A DNA stretch of 9,538 nucleotides from Pseudomonadota bacterium (GTDB lineage: Bacteria; Pseudomonadota; Gammaproteobacteria; Pseudomonadales; Azotimanducaceae), in assembly GCA_027621895.1 (NCBI GenBank), contig JAQCAK010000043.1, positions 1-9,538 of the forward strand, in the 5' to 3' direction. Shown piece by piece: positions 1 through 7,174 of the stretch (position 1 is its first letter; every line of letters begins with the position of its first letter). The position numbers were made by a program, and so were the translations under genes. The notes beneath the pieces were generated by a model that worked only from the letters and a program-made list of their open reading frames with translations, was not told the DNA's origin and ran no database searches.

Positions 1-1
1 G

Positions 2-202
2 GAGAAGTGGCTGCCCCGTTTTCGATCCAACAATCGCGCCTATCTCACCATTGCGATCGGTTGTACCGGGGGGCAGCATCGATCGGTTTACATGAGCCAG
101 AAACTCTATGAGCGATTCCGGCAGGACTACGCGAACGTCCAGTGCCGCCATCGTGAACTCAATAACCGGCTGACTTCAGCAGTGGAAAGAGCCCCTGCAT
201 GA
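2..202 (+). CDS. rapZ: RapZ, C-terminal fragment (RNase adapter / P-loop protein), 5' end outside window
   Basis: The last 66 residues of RapZ are present, read from base 2 to a TGA at 200-202. The conserved C-terminal motif GCTGGQHRSV (about residues 20-29 of the fragment) follows an NNRAYLTIAI strand, as in E. coli RapZ. The family has an N-terminal P-loop ATPase-like domain, which is outside the window, and a C-terminal domain. In enterobacteria the C-terminal domain binds the sRNAs GlmZ/GlmY and glucosamine-6-phosphate, which controls GlmS synthesis through RNase E. Two features of the end differ from E. coli: the final basic tail is replaced by a neutral stretch (LNNRLTSAVERAPA), and the Lys270 equivalent is Ala. 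The gene is followed 33 bases later by the phosphocarrier gene, which is the standard rpoN-cluster order. Identity is very likely. Whether it works with a GlmZ-like RNA in this organism is unknown. Confidence 0.93.
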   Translation, partial: EKWLPRFRSNNRAYLTIAIGCTGGQHRSVYMSQKLYERFRQDYANVQCRHRELNNRLTSAVERAPA

Positions 203-235
203 ACGCAGCAGCAACCAGATTGTACGAGTAACGAC

Positions 236-505
236 ATGCTTGTGGCGAAACTCCCTATCGTTAACAAACTCGGTCTGCACGCCCGGGCTGCGTCTGTGTT
301 TGTGAAGACCGCAAGCGCCTATGCTTCTGAAATTACCGTCACCAACCCGATCAAATCTGCCAACGGCAAAAGCATCATGTCGATGATGATGCTGCAGGCC
401 AGCTTCGGCAGCGAAATCGAGGTCACTGTCGAAGGCGATGATGAGCAGGAAGCCATGGCAGCCATTACCAGCATTGTTGAAAACCGTTTCGGTGAGGCCG
501 AGTGA
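236..505 (+). CDS. ptsO: HPr-family phosphocarrier NPr of the nitrogen PTS
   Basis: This is an 89-residue protein, the full length expected for HPr/NPr. The phosphorylation motif GLHARAA puts the active-site His at residue 15 and the conserved Arg at 17. The second signature, NGKSIMSMMML, contains Ser46, the position phosphorylated by HPr kinase in other bacteria. NPr accepts phosphate from EI-Ntr (PtsP) and passes it to EIIA-Ntr (PtsN), a cytoplasmic regulatory relay linked to nitrogen, potassium and envelope control. Assignment as NPr rather than sugar-PTS HPr rests mainly on its place directly after rapZ. The ATG at 236 is the only sensible start: no ATG, GTG or TTG lies in frame between the rapZ stop and this point. 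The ribosome site is weak (ACGAG at 224-228), which fits read-through translation from rapZ. The stop codon overlaps the start of the next gene. Confidence 0.95.
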   Translation: MLVAKLPIVNKLGLHARAASVFVKTASAYASEITVTNPIKSANGKSIMSMMMLQASFGSEIEVTVEGDDEQEAMAAITSIVENRFGEAE

Positions 506-1863
506 CGCCTGTGGAATCTGAAGAAACACCCAGACAGTCTTCGGTTGCCGAGTTGAAGGAAATGGTGCTGGCCGGCACACACCAGGACATCCAGGGACTT
601 GTTGACGAACTGAAGCCGGAAGACCTCGCTGACGTCATCGAATCGTCACCGCCTTCCGAGCGTACTGCGCTGTTCAACCTTTTCGACGAGGAACAGCAAA
701 GCGAAATTATTCAGCATCTTGAGGAAGAACTGGTTCCCGCTCTGCTGGATGACAAGACGGCAGCCGAGATCGCGCTGGTCCTGGAAAAGGTCGATGACGA
801 CAATGTCATCGACATTCTCCAGCAGATGCCAGACGAGCTTACCCAGCAGGTGCTGGAGGCGATGGACATCCAGTACCGAGGTCAGGTTGAGACACTGCTC
901 TCTTATCCTGAGGATACTGCCGGCGGGATGATGGACACCAACGTGGTATCCGTCAGACCGCGAGTCACACTGGATACGGTGCTGCGATATCTGCGTCGCC
1001 ATCCTGACCTGCCGCGAATGACTGACAGCGTTTTTGTCGTCAATGCGGAAGATGAATATATCGGAACGCTGCCACTGACCACCCTGCTGGTTTCCGACCC
1101 CTCCCTGACCGTCAGGGAAATGATGGTGACCGAGGGCGAAACCATCCGGGCCGACACGTCCGAACACGAGGTGGCTTCAATCTTCGAGCGGTATGACCTG
1201 GTATCCGCCCCCGTACTCGACGAAAACAACAAGCTGCTGGGTCGAATCACCATCGATGATGTCATTGATGTCATCATTGATGAGGCGGACCACTCCCTGC
1301 TGGGTATGGCTGGCCTCAATGAGGATCACGATACCTTTGCGCCCATCCTGCAGACGGCAAGACACAGGGCAGTATGGCTGGGCGCCAATCTGCTGACTGC
1401 ATTCATTGCAGCTTCCGTGATTGACCTCTTTACGGACACCATCGAAAAGGTGGTGGCGCTGGCAGTCCTCATGCCCATTGTCGCCAGCATGGGGGGTGTG
1501 GCAGGCAGCCAGACGCTGACCCTTGTGATAAGAAGCATGGCCCAGGACGACCTGTTTTCGCGGAACCTGGCCTGGCTTACTCGCCGGGAAGTGGCTGTGG
1601 GCACACTGAACGGTGTTCTGTGGGCCGCGGTTGTTGCGGTCGCTGCCTCCTGGTTCTTCAATGACCCCTGGCTGGGGATGATCATCGCAGTCGCACTGGT
1701 CATCAATCTCGTGGTTGCTGCACTGGCCGGCGCCCTCCTGCCAGGCATCCTGAAGGCAATGAATATTGACCCCGCCATCGCGGGTACCGTGGTGCTGACA
1801 ACAATCACCGACGTGGTCGGTTTTCTTTCATTTCTCGGACTGGCTACCCTCTTCTACGCATGA
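502..1863 (+). CDS. mgtE: MgtE-family magnesium transporter/channel
   Basis: This is a 453-residue protein, close to the length of Thermus MgtE (about 450). Residues ~15-135 form the acidic helical N domain. Residues ~142-258 form a CBS-domain pair ending in GRITIDDVIDVIIDEAD. Residues ~285-453 hold about five membrane helices. Pore signatures are MPIVASMGGVAGSQTLTL (324-341) and DPAIAG...TTITD (423-437). Asp437 matches the pore aspartate that coordinates magnesium in the family. The cytoplasmic domains are known to sense intracellular Mg2+ and close the pore. The GTG start at 502 overlaps the ptsO stop as GTGA, with a purine-rich GGTGAGG at 491-497. An alternative ATG at 562 (residue 21), preceded by AAGGAA, would still keep most of the N domain, so the exact start is less certain than the identity. 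No Mg2+ riboswitch leader can fit upstream. Some MgtE proteins also carry Co2+ or other divalent ions. Confidence 0.95.
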   Translation: MTPVESEETPRQSSVAELKEMVLAGTHQDIQGLVDELKPEDLADVIESSPPSERTALFNLFDEEQQSEIIQHLEEELVPALLDDKTAAEIALVLEKVDDDNVIDILQQMPDELTQQVLEAMDIQYRGQVETLLSYPEDTAGGMMDTNVVSVRPRVTLDTVLRYLRRHPDLPRMTDSVFVVNAEDEYIGTLPLTTLLVSDPSLTVREMMVTEGETIRADTSEHEVASIFERYDLVSAPVLDENNKLLGRITIDDVIDVIIDEADHSLLGMAGLNEDHDTFAPILQTARHRAVWLGANLLTAFIAASVIDLFTDTIEKVVALAVLMPIVASMGGVAGSQTLTLVIRSMAQDDLFSRNLAWLTRREVAVGTLNGVLWAAVVAVAASWFFNDPWLGMIIAVALVINLVVAALAGALLPGILKAMNIDPAIAGTVVLTTITDVVGFLSFLGLATLFYA

Positions 1864-2384
1864 CCAATTTACCCGACGAACCCGATACGGATACGGATCC
1901 GTACGACGAGGACAGACCACCCAGCAAATCCCAGCGCAAGCGGGATATGCAGCAACTGAAGGATCTGGCTGTACGGCTGACTGAACTCACCGGAGACACC
2001 CTGGAGCGGATTGAACCTCCGGAGCTGCTGGATGCCGTCAAGGCGGCTACCCGAATTCATCGCGGCAGCGCACGCAAGCGACAGATTCAGTACATCGCCA
2101 AACTGCTGTCAAAAATGGACATCGAACCCATCACCACGATCATCGACAGCATTGATGCCAGTACTGGAGTCTATGTGGCCAGGTTTCATCAACTGGAACA
2201 GTGGCGCGAAAAACTGATCGAAGGCGACGCAGAAGCCATGTCTGAAATCTGCTCGCAGTATCCGGATGTGGACCGGCCCCGGCTTCGTCAATTGACCAGG
2301 CAGGCCGCTGAGGAGAAAGCCCGCGACCAGCAGGGTGCCCATTTCAGGAAACTGTTCCAGTTCCTCAAGCAGCTGGATGACTGA
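1860..2384 (+). CDS. darP: DarP (YjgA), dual-action 50S ribosome assembly factor
   Basis: This 174-residue protein (E. coli YjgA is about 183) aligns along its length with the DarP/YjgA (DUF615) family. It has an acidic disordered start (residues 1-20), then SKSQRKRDMQQLKDL, a long basic helical region containing ARKRQIQYIAKLL and DIEPI, and a C-terminal FRKLFQFLKQL element. E. coli DarP binds late-stage pre-50S particles and helps mature the peptidyl transferase region. The ATG overlaps the mgtE stop as ATGA and has no obvious ribosome site, so translation is probably coupled to mgtE. The acidic start includes an in-frame GATACG/GATACG/GATCCG codon repeat giving DTDTDP at 1884-1901. In many gammaproteobacteria this gene sits next to pmbA and/or tldD; neither is present here. 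It ends 11 bases before the convergent nit stop. Confidence 0.93.
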   Translation: MTNLPDEPDTDTDPYDEDRPPSKSQRKRDMQQLKDLAVRLTELTGDTLERIEPPELLDAVKAATRIHRGSARKRQIQYIAKLLSKMDIEPITTIIDSIDASTGVYVARFHQLEQWREKLIEGDAEAMSEICSQYPDVDRPRLRQLTRQAAEEKARDQQGAHFRKLFQFLKQLDD

Positions 2385-2398
2385 TCAGAATCCAGTCA
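2373..2398. repeat. Overlapping inverted repeats at the darP/nit convergent junction
   Basis: Two small hairpins that cannot form together cover the 11-base gap (2385-2395) between the convergent stop codons. One pairs CTGGAT (2373-2378) with ATCCAG (2390-2395). The other pairs TGACTG (2378-2383) with CAGTCA (2393-2398). An 8-base palindrome CTGATCAG (2381-2388) lies in the middle. The stems are short, only moderately GC-rich and have no T-tract on either strand, so this is not a convincing intrinsic terminator. It is the only candidate transcription-end structure between the two operons. Each stem includes coding bases of darP or nit. Confidence 0.35.
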
Positions 2399-3247
2399 CA
2401 GCAGTTTTCGCTGCGATCTGAATGGCATCTCCCGGCGAATCCGCTCCAGATCCCCGTAATCCAGTACGGTCGTCAGGACACCCTCACCTTTACCCAGTTC
2501 ACCCAGCACCTCCCCCCAGGGCGAAACAATCATTGAGTGTCCATGGGTGCGCCGATGAGAATCATGCACGCCACCCTGGCAGGCAGCCACCATAAAACAG
2601 GTGTTTTCTACTGCCCTGGCCCGAACCAGCAGCTCGAAATGGGCTTCACCGGTGACCTCGGTAAAAGCAGAAGGGACAGCGACCAAATCCACCCGGTTCT
2701 CGAACAGTTGCCGGTATAACTCGGGAAAGCGCAGGTCGTAACAGACCGAAAGCCCGACTCGCCCCCAGGGCAGATCCAGCCATTGCACCGTATCGCCCGG
2801 CTCGAAAGTGTCGGACTCGCGATAGGCACCCTGGTTGTCCGCCACGTCCACGTCGAACATATGAATCTTGTCATATCGGCCGGCAATCTCTCCCCGTGGA
2901 TTAATCACAAATGACGCTGCGCGAACCCGCTCTTCAATATGGCTGCCATCCGGCCTGACTGATACAGGACAGGTACCGCCAAAAAGCCAGACCTGATGTC
3001 GACCTGCCATCTCCCGCAGAAACTCGAGAACAGGACCGGTTCCATCAGCTTCTGCTTCTCCGATCGTCCGCGGGTTATCAGCCGCCAGCGCGGCAAAGTT
3101 TTCCGGCAGGAAAATCGCACCGGGCTCGCTTCGGGCTGCCTCGGCGATCAGCGCCTCCGCTCGAGTGAGGTTCGGGTCAACGGCACGGCTGCTGACCATC
3201 TGGACAAGTGAAATTCGAAGCAGCCTGTTGCCGAGCGCATCAATCAC
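2396..3247 (-). CDS. Nitrilase-superfamily carbon-nitrogen hydrolase, NIT1/deaminated-glutathione-amidase-like
   Basis: This is a 283-residue cytoplasmic amidase with the complete catalytic Glu-Lys-Cys set: Glu49 in FLPENFAAL, Lys127 in GRYDKIHMFDVDV, and Cys169 in GLSVCYDLRFPELYR. The segments around them, and GHSMIVSPWGEVL near residues 236-248, resemble the NIT1/YbeM branch, whose members hydrolyse the amide of deaminated glutathione as metabolite repair. An omega-amidase (NIT2-like) activity on alpha-ketoglutaramate or a related small amide cannot be excluded by eye. The start is taken as GTG at 3247-3245, which overlaps the yhdP stop as GTGA. The next in-frame Met (residue 17) would cut into the first beta strand. 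The upstream ribosome site is weak. It is the last gene of the mreBCD-maf-rng-yhdP-nit run and is probably co-transcribed with yhdP. No symbol is given because the substrate is not established. Confidence 0.9.
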   Translation of the reverse strand: MIDALGNRLLRISLVQMVSSRAVDPNLTRAEALIAEAARSEPGAIFLPENFAALAADNPRTIGEAEADGTGPVLEFLREMAGRHQVWLFGGTCPVSVRPDGSHIEERVRAASFVINPRGEIAGRYDKIHMFDVDVADNQGAYRESDTFEPGDTVQWLDLPWGRVGLSVCYDLRFPELYRQLFENRVDLVAVPSAFTEVTGEAHFELLVRARAVENTCFMVAACQGGVHDSHRRTHGHSMIVSPWGEVLGELGKGEGVLTTVLDYGDLERIRREMPFRSQRKLL

Positions 3248-6200
3248 TGTGGATCCGACTCCCGGACCTCGTCATTGAAAATCGTCACGAATTCAATGAC
3301 AGGCTCATCAATGGTGCCGCTGATTTTGTACTTGGCACTGCTCATCTGGTCTATCTGGTTTTCAAACACCTTCTGCGCAATGTAGACGCCGGCACCGGCA
3401 AGCGGTCCCGTTGCGATAGCGCTGTAGGCTGCATACCAGGGCAGTGTGCGGCTGACCGGCAAGGTAACAATCATGTCATTGTCCAGCGCCTGGGTGTTCA
3501 GATCCACCGATCCCCCCACCGTGAATTTACCCCCGGAACCCTCTATCACGATGCGCTCCTTGACGTTGATCTCTCCGCCATTGAACGCGGCAATGCCTTC
3601 TATGTCGTCGAACTCCAGTCCCTGGTCCAGGACATCAGAGAAATCCAGTCGAAATCGCCGGGCAATGGAGGCGAAATCAAAAATGCCCAGCAGTTTCAAC
3701 GCACCACCGGTCTCTGCCTGGACGAACCGGCCTTTGCCCTTGTGGATCTTGACCTGACCGTGGACAGTCTCAATATCCAGCATCGCGGGCGAACCACCCC
3801 AGTCAAGATCAGCACTCAAGCGCATGTCCTCACCTTCCACACTCGACGCATAGCCGAACTGGCGCAGGGCTGCCGCAAGATCATCAATCAGAATACTGCC
3901 GGTGTAGTGGCTGCTGTGAACCCCGTCGGTCACCCGCCATTCGAGCCCCGAATCAGACAACATTCGAACACCGGCGGTTTCCGCAGCGAGCTCACTCAGC
4001 TTGGCCCTGCCTTCTTCAACCCGGTAAATGAACCGCCAGGCACCATAGTCATCACCATCTATTGTCAGCTGGTCCGTTGCAAAATCAACATCTTCAATCT
4101 CCAGGGGATTGACGAGGCCCAGGGGATCCTCGCCACTTTCATCGCCTTCAAAATTGAGCCGCTCCAGGCGGATTTTCATCAGCACACTGTCGTCATCCGG
4201 CACGGTGACATCACCTGCCAGCATCTGGTTATCAAGCCTGGCCTGCCAGGCACCATCCCCCCGCGTGACGATCGTACGAACATCGTCGAGTTCGAAGTCA
4301 AATAGCTGGAGCTGGCGAATGTCCAGCGTGGCATTATCGACGTGCTCTGCAATCTCTGCCTCTATCGACACGTCAGACAGCTCACCCAGTTCTTCCGTCG
4401 CCAGCATCCACGCACCGAAGTCCAGCACATCCAGACCACCGCTCATGCGGATGCCGTCGTAAGTGATGGCGCCCATGTCATCTGTACCAAAGTGTATTCG
4501 GCCCCCCGTGGCGATACCGTCTTCGATCTTCAGGGAAGCCTTGATTGAATCGCCGGCATCAATGTTAACGATGAAGCCATCATCCCTCATGAACTGATGG
4601 TAAGAGACGGGCATTGCTTCCCCGGCATCCTGCTTGGCCAGGGGGTAAGGCAGATTAATCGTTACACCTTTAAGGTCCGACGTGGCCTCAATGTGCACCT
4701 CGTCCTTCTCGCCGCCATATGGCACATGGACCATAGCCTGATACTCAAGAGAACCTTGTGCACGACTCAGAAGCAGTTGATCAGACCAGCGATAGAGGCT
4801 ATCAGCGGCTATGCTGCCGTCAACCTGAACAGTAATTTCACCCGTATCATCCAGCACACGCGAGGAGATGTGACCCGTGACGGATCGATCAAACATGGTG
4901 CCTGTAAAAACCGGTGAACGCAGCCCCTGGTCATCGTCGTAGAAGATGCTGCCGGTTAACCCGGCAATCGACAGATCGAATTCAGGCATGGAGAGTTCCG
5001 CATCGGAAAATGTCGCCTCCACACTGGACCTGACAGCCTCTTCACCCCGGTCTCCAAGCGGCACGTCAAGAGCCAGAATGGCTTGCATCGTACCGCTGCC
5101 CTGCCAGGCAGCCGCCATATTGGACGTCGTCACCGCCAGGGGCGTATCCCTGAGCACTCGTATGCCATCCTGGAATGGTCCTTCCGCAAGGGCTTTCACC
5201 AGTACCGTATCCACGCTGCTGACACCACGAACCGGGACTTCAACACTGGCTGTGGTGATGGCACTGTCCAGAACCCGACCTGTCACACCATCGGACCGAA
5301 TGACATAGCTGCTGACATGCACAGTACCCTCCAGCTGCTCGATCCTGGGCCAGTCTGGGTGGTATTCCAGCATCGTATCGTCAGCCTTGAAGTAAAGATC
5401 GTAGGCCTTGCGAACCCCGGGTGCCTCGCGAAACAAAGCGCCGTGAAATGACAGACCACTTTCAGTGCTCTCGCCACCCTGTATCGCGGATGTCAGCCAG
5501 TCAGAAACGTTCTCAGGAAGTGTTGTGGGAATGTATCTTCCCGCGTCAAGCAGGTTCGCATTTTTGATGCCGAGCGTTAAACCCCAGGTATGCCGCATCT
5601 TGTCCGGAGGCAGATTCAGATTCAGCTTGCCGTAGGCAGACAGCTCATTGTTGACGAGCTCGATCAGGCCACTGGATACAATCACCTTGTCATCAGCCAG
5701 CTGGTAGGCCACACGGCCACGACCGGAGGTGAATGGCCAGGACTCCGGAAACATTTTCAGGAATGACAGCTGGAACGCCTCGTTATCAATATCGAGATAA
5801 CCCTTGTCGCGTTCAAGAGACAGGAAGCCGTCGAGCCGGTCAATCGCTGGAATGCCCAGGTAAGCGGACATGGAATAGTCCAGGACCGAGGCTGTCAGTC
5901 GCGGCTTGCCATCACCCCAGATGACCGCAACGCGACCCAGCCTGCCTCTCGGCGAAATGGATTCAAGCGTCGCCACCAGATTCTGATCAACAAACGATCT
6001 CCTGGCCAGGAAGTCTCCGAGCCGCACCAGTTCATCAACACCCAGCTCCCTGATTCGAAGCCCCCAGGTTGTATCGCCTTGATTGCTGTCCAGCGCCAGC
6101 TCTATATCCCGAAGTGAAAAATCCAGGTCCGGGGCAACGAACCTGATCTCGGGTATCACCGCTGCAAGCTTGTCCGAGGGACGCCCTTTCAGCCTGACCT

Positions 6201-7167
6201 GCATGGCAACACTGTCCAGGAGTGCTTCCCGGCCTGCATCCCTGGCCAGCACGATTCTCTGAACCTGGATGTCTCCAGTGAAATCAATATCGAAGTTGTC
6301 TATGGTCAGCCAGCCCCGGGCATCAAGACCAGCTTCCTGCGGTCGCCAGTCCCCGGGGATCAGGTCGCCCACGAAACCAGCCACATCGACGTCTACCGCT
6401 TCCAGATAAAGCTGGCTGGCAAATCCTGACTGCAGCGGTGATCCCGTGTACTGCCCTCTGAGTGTCAGGCCGTTGTCGTGCCTTGCGCCATCAGACTGCT
6501 TGCTGGCAGCCAGGGGGGATTGAGCTTGCGGAGCGCGCTCGGTGTCGCTATCAGGATCAATATCGCGCTCAATGTACAGGGGTAAATCAATCAGCCGACG
6601 ATCGCCGTCGCGCAGTACCTGCAGCGGTTCATTCTTTCTGGAAACAAGGCGGAGCGATTCCTCCGACAGATCGACGTCAATCTCCACGCCTGCAATCGAC
6701 ACCCGGTCGATATCCGAAATCAGGTGGCTGACCCGCTCCAGGTTGAACCGGGAATCGCCCCTGGGAAATCCCTGCACCCAGAGACCTTTGTCGTCTCTGA
6801 TAACGGCGAAGCGCAATCCGTCCAGTTCAACTTCCCTGATAGCGGGCGCACCCTGAATGAGGCTCTGCAGCGAATCCAGACGCAATTGAATCCGATCAAT
6901 CTCGAGGCCCTGCTCGCCATCGGGCTTGATAGAAACATTCGTAGCGATAAAACCCGGATCATAAACCTGCCAGGTACCTTCCAGGCGGGACAGTTCGATA
7001 TGAGGGAGTCCATTATTTCGCAGGTAGTGTTCAACACGCTCCTGGTTGGCCGCTGTCGAAAAAGTGATAGCTCTGCCGGCGATCAGGTAAAAAACGACCG
7101 TGATGAGGCTGATGAGCAGCACCCACCATGCCAATCTGAAAATGCCACCTGTTACCCTGAGTAACAT
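3244..7167 (-). CDS. yhdP: YhdP, AsmA-like inner-membrane-anchored periplasmic protein (phospholipid transport to the outer membrane)
   Basis: This is a very long protein of 1307 residues (E. coli YhdP is about 1266). An N-terminal signal anchor lies at residues ~10-32 (FRLAWWVLLISLITVVFYLIA). It is followed by a periplasmic body of repeated beta-strand segments typical of the AsmA/TamB/DUF3971 superfamily. The C-terminal family signature, around residues 1236-1290, has a hydrophobic segment (TLPWYAAYSAIATGP...VYIAQKVF) followed by KYKISGTIDEP. In E. coli, YhdP acts with TamB and YdbH as a bridge-like carrier moving phospholipids to the outer membrane. Residues ~201-232 are a low-complexity Asp/Ser/Ala/Gln-rich linker, a likely lineage-specific insertion. 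The ATG start is 7 bases after the rng stop with no strong ribosome site, suggesting coupling to rng. The stop overlaps the nit GTG. The placement after mreD/maf/rng matches the order known from Pseudomonas. I see no frameshift or internal stop. Confidence 0.93.
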   Translation of the reverse strand: MLLRVTGGIFRLAWWVLLISLITVVFYLIAGRAITFSTAANQERVEHYLRNNGLPHIELSRLEGTWQVYDPGFIATNVSIKPDGEQGLEIDRIQLRLDSLQSLIQGAPAIREVELDGLRFAVIRDDKGLWVQGFPRGDSRFNLERVSHLISDIDRVSIAGVEIDVDLSEESLRLVSRKNEPLQVLRDGDRRLIDLPLYIERDIDPDSDTERAPQAQSPLAASKQSDGARHDNGLTLRGQYTGSPLQSGFASQLYLEAVDVDVAGFVGDLIPGDWRPQEAGLDARGWLTIDNFDIDFTGDIQVQRIVLARDAGREALLDSVAMQVRLKGRPSDKLAAVIPEIRFVAPDLDFSLRDIELALDSNQGDTTWGLRIRELGVDELVRLGDFLARRSFVDQNLVATLESISPRGRLGRVAVIWGDGKPRLTASVLDYSMSAYLGIPAIDRLDGFLSLERDKGYLDIDNEAFQLSFLKMFPESWPFTSGRGRVAYQLADDKVIVSSGLIELVNNELSAYGKLNLNLPPDKMRHTWGLTLGIKNANLLDAGRYIPTTLPENVSDWLTSAIQGGESTESGLSFHGALFREAPGVRKAYDLYFKADDTMLEYHPDWPRIEQLEGTVHVSSYVIRSDGVTGRVLDSAITTASVEVPVRGVSSVDTVLVKALAEGPFQDGIRVLRDTPLAVTTSNMAAAWQGSGTMQAILALDVPLGDRGEEAVRSSVEATFSDAELSMPEFDLSIAGLTGSIFYDDDQGLRSPVFTGTMFDRSVTGHISSRVLDDTGEITVQVDGSIAADSLYRWSDQLLLSRAQGSLEYQAMVHVPYGGEKDEVHIEATSDLKGVTINLPYPLAKQDAGEAMPVSYHQFMRDDGFIVNIDAGDSIKASLKIEDGIATGGRIHFGTDDMGAITYDGIRMSGGLDVLDFGAWMLATEELGELSDVSIEAEIAEHVDNATLDIRQLQLFDFELDDVRTIVTRGDGAWQARLDNQMLAGDVTVPDDDSVLMKIRLERLNFEGDESGEDPLGLVNPLEIEDVDFATDQLTIDGDDYGAWRFIYRVEEGRAKLSELAAETAGVRMLSDSGLEWRVTDGVHSSHYTGSILIDDLAAALRQFGYASSVEGEDMRLSADLDWGGSPAMLDIETVHGQVKIHKGKGRFVQAETGGALKLLGIFDFASIARRFRLDFSDVLDQGLEFDDIEGIAAFNGGEINVKERIVIEGSGGKFTVGGSVDLNTQALDNDMIVTLPVSRTLPWYAAYSAIATGPLAGAGVYIAQKVFENQIDQMSSAKYKISGTIDEPVIEFVTIFNDEVRESDPQ

Positions 7168-7174
7168 GACCTGG

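Noticed and set aside
203..235. Possible promoter or small RNA in the rapZ-ptsO gap
   Set aside because: The gap is only 33 bases and shows no -10/-35 pattern or hairpin; it fits an intra-operon spacer.
470..502. Mg2+-sensing riboswitch (M-box or similar) ahead of mgtE
   Set aside because: There is no leader: the mgtE start lies inside the ptsO stop codon, so no riboswitch can fit unless it were within ptsO coding sequence, where none is seen.
1258..1275. Tandem 9-base near-repeat GATGTCATT/GATGTCATC in mgtE
   Set aside because: It is coding sequence for the conserved DVIDVI segment at the end of the CBS region, a codon-level coincidence.
1884..1903. GATACG hexamer repeats and the 12-base palindrome TACGGATCCGTA in the 5' end of darP
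   Set aside because: The repeats are in-frame codons for the acidic DTDTDP stretch and the palindrome is explained by them plus the next codon; there is no second copy or regulatory context.
3208..4305. 365-codon open frame on the + strand opposite the end of yhdP
   Set aside because: It lies entirely antisense to the well-conserved yhdP (and the first codons of nit), begins without a ribosome site, has no recognisable domain or membrane pattern, and long antisense frames are common opposite moderately GC-rich genes.
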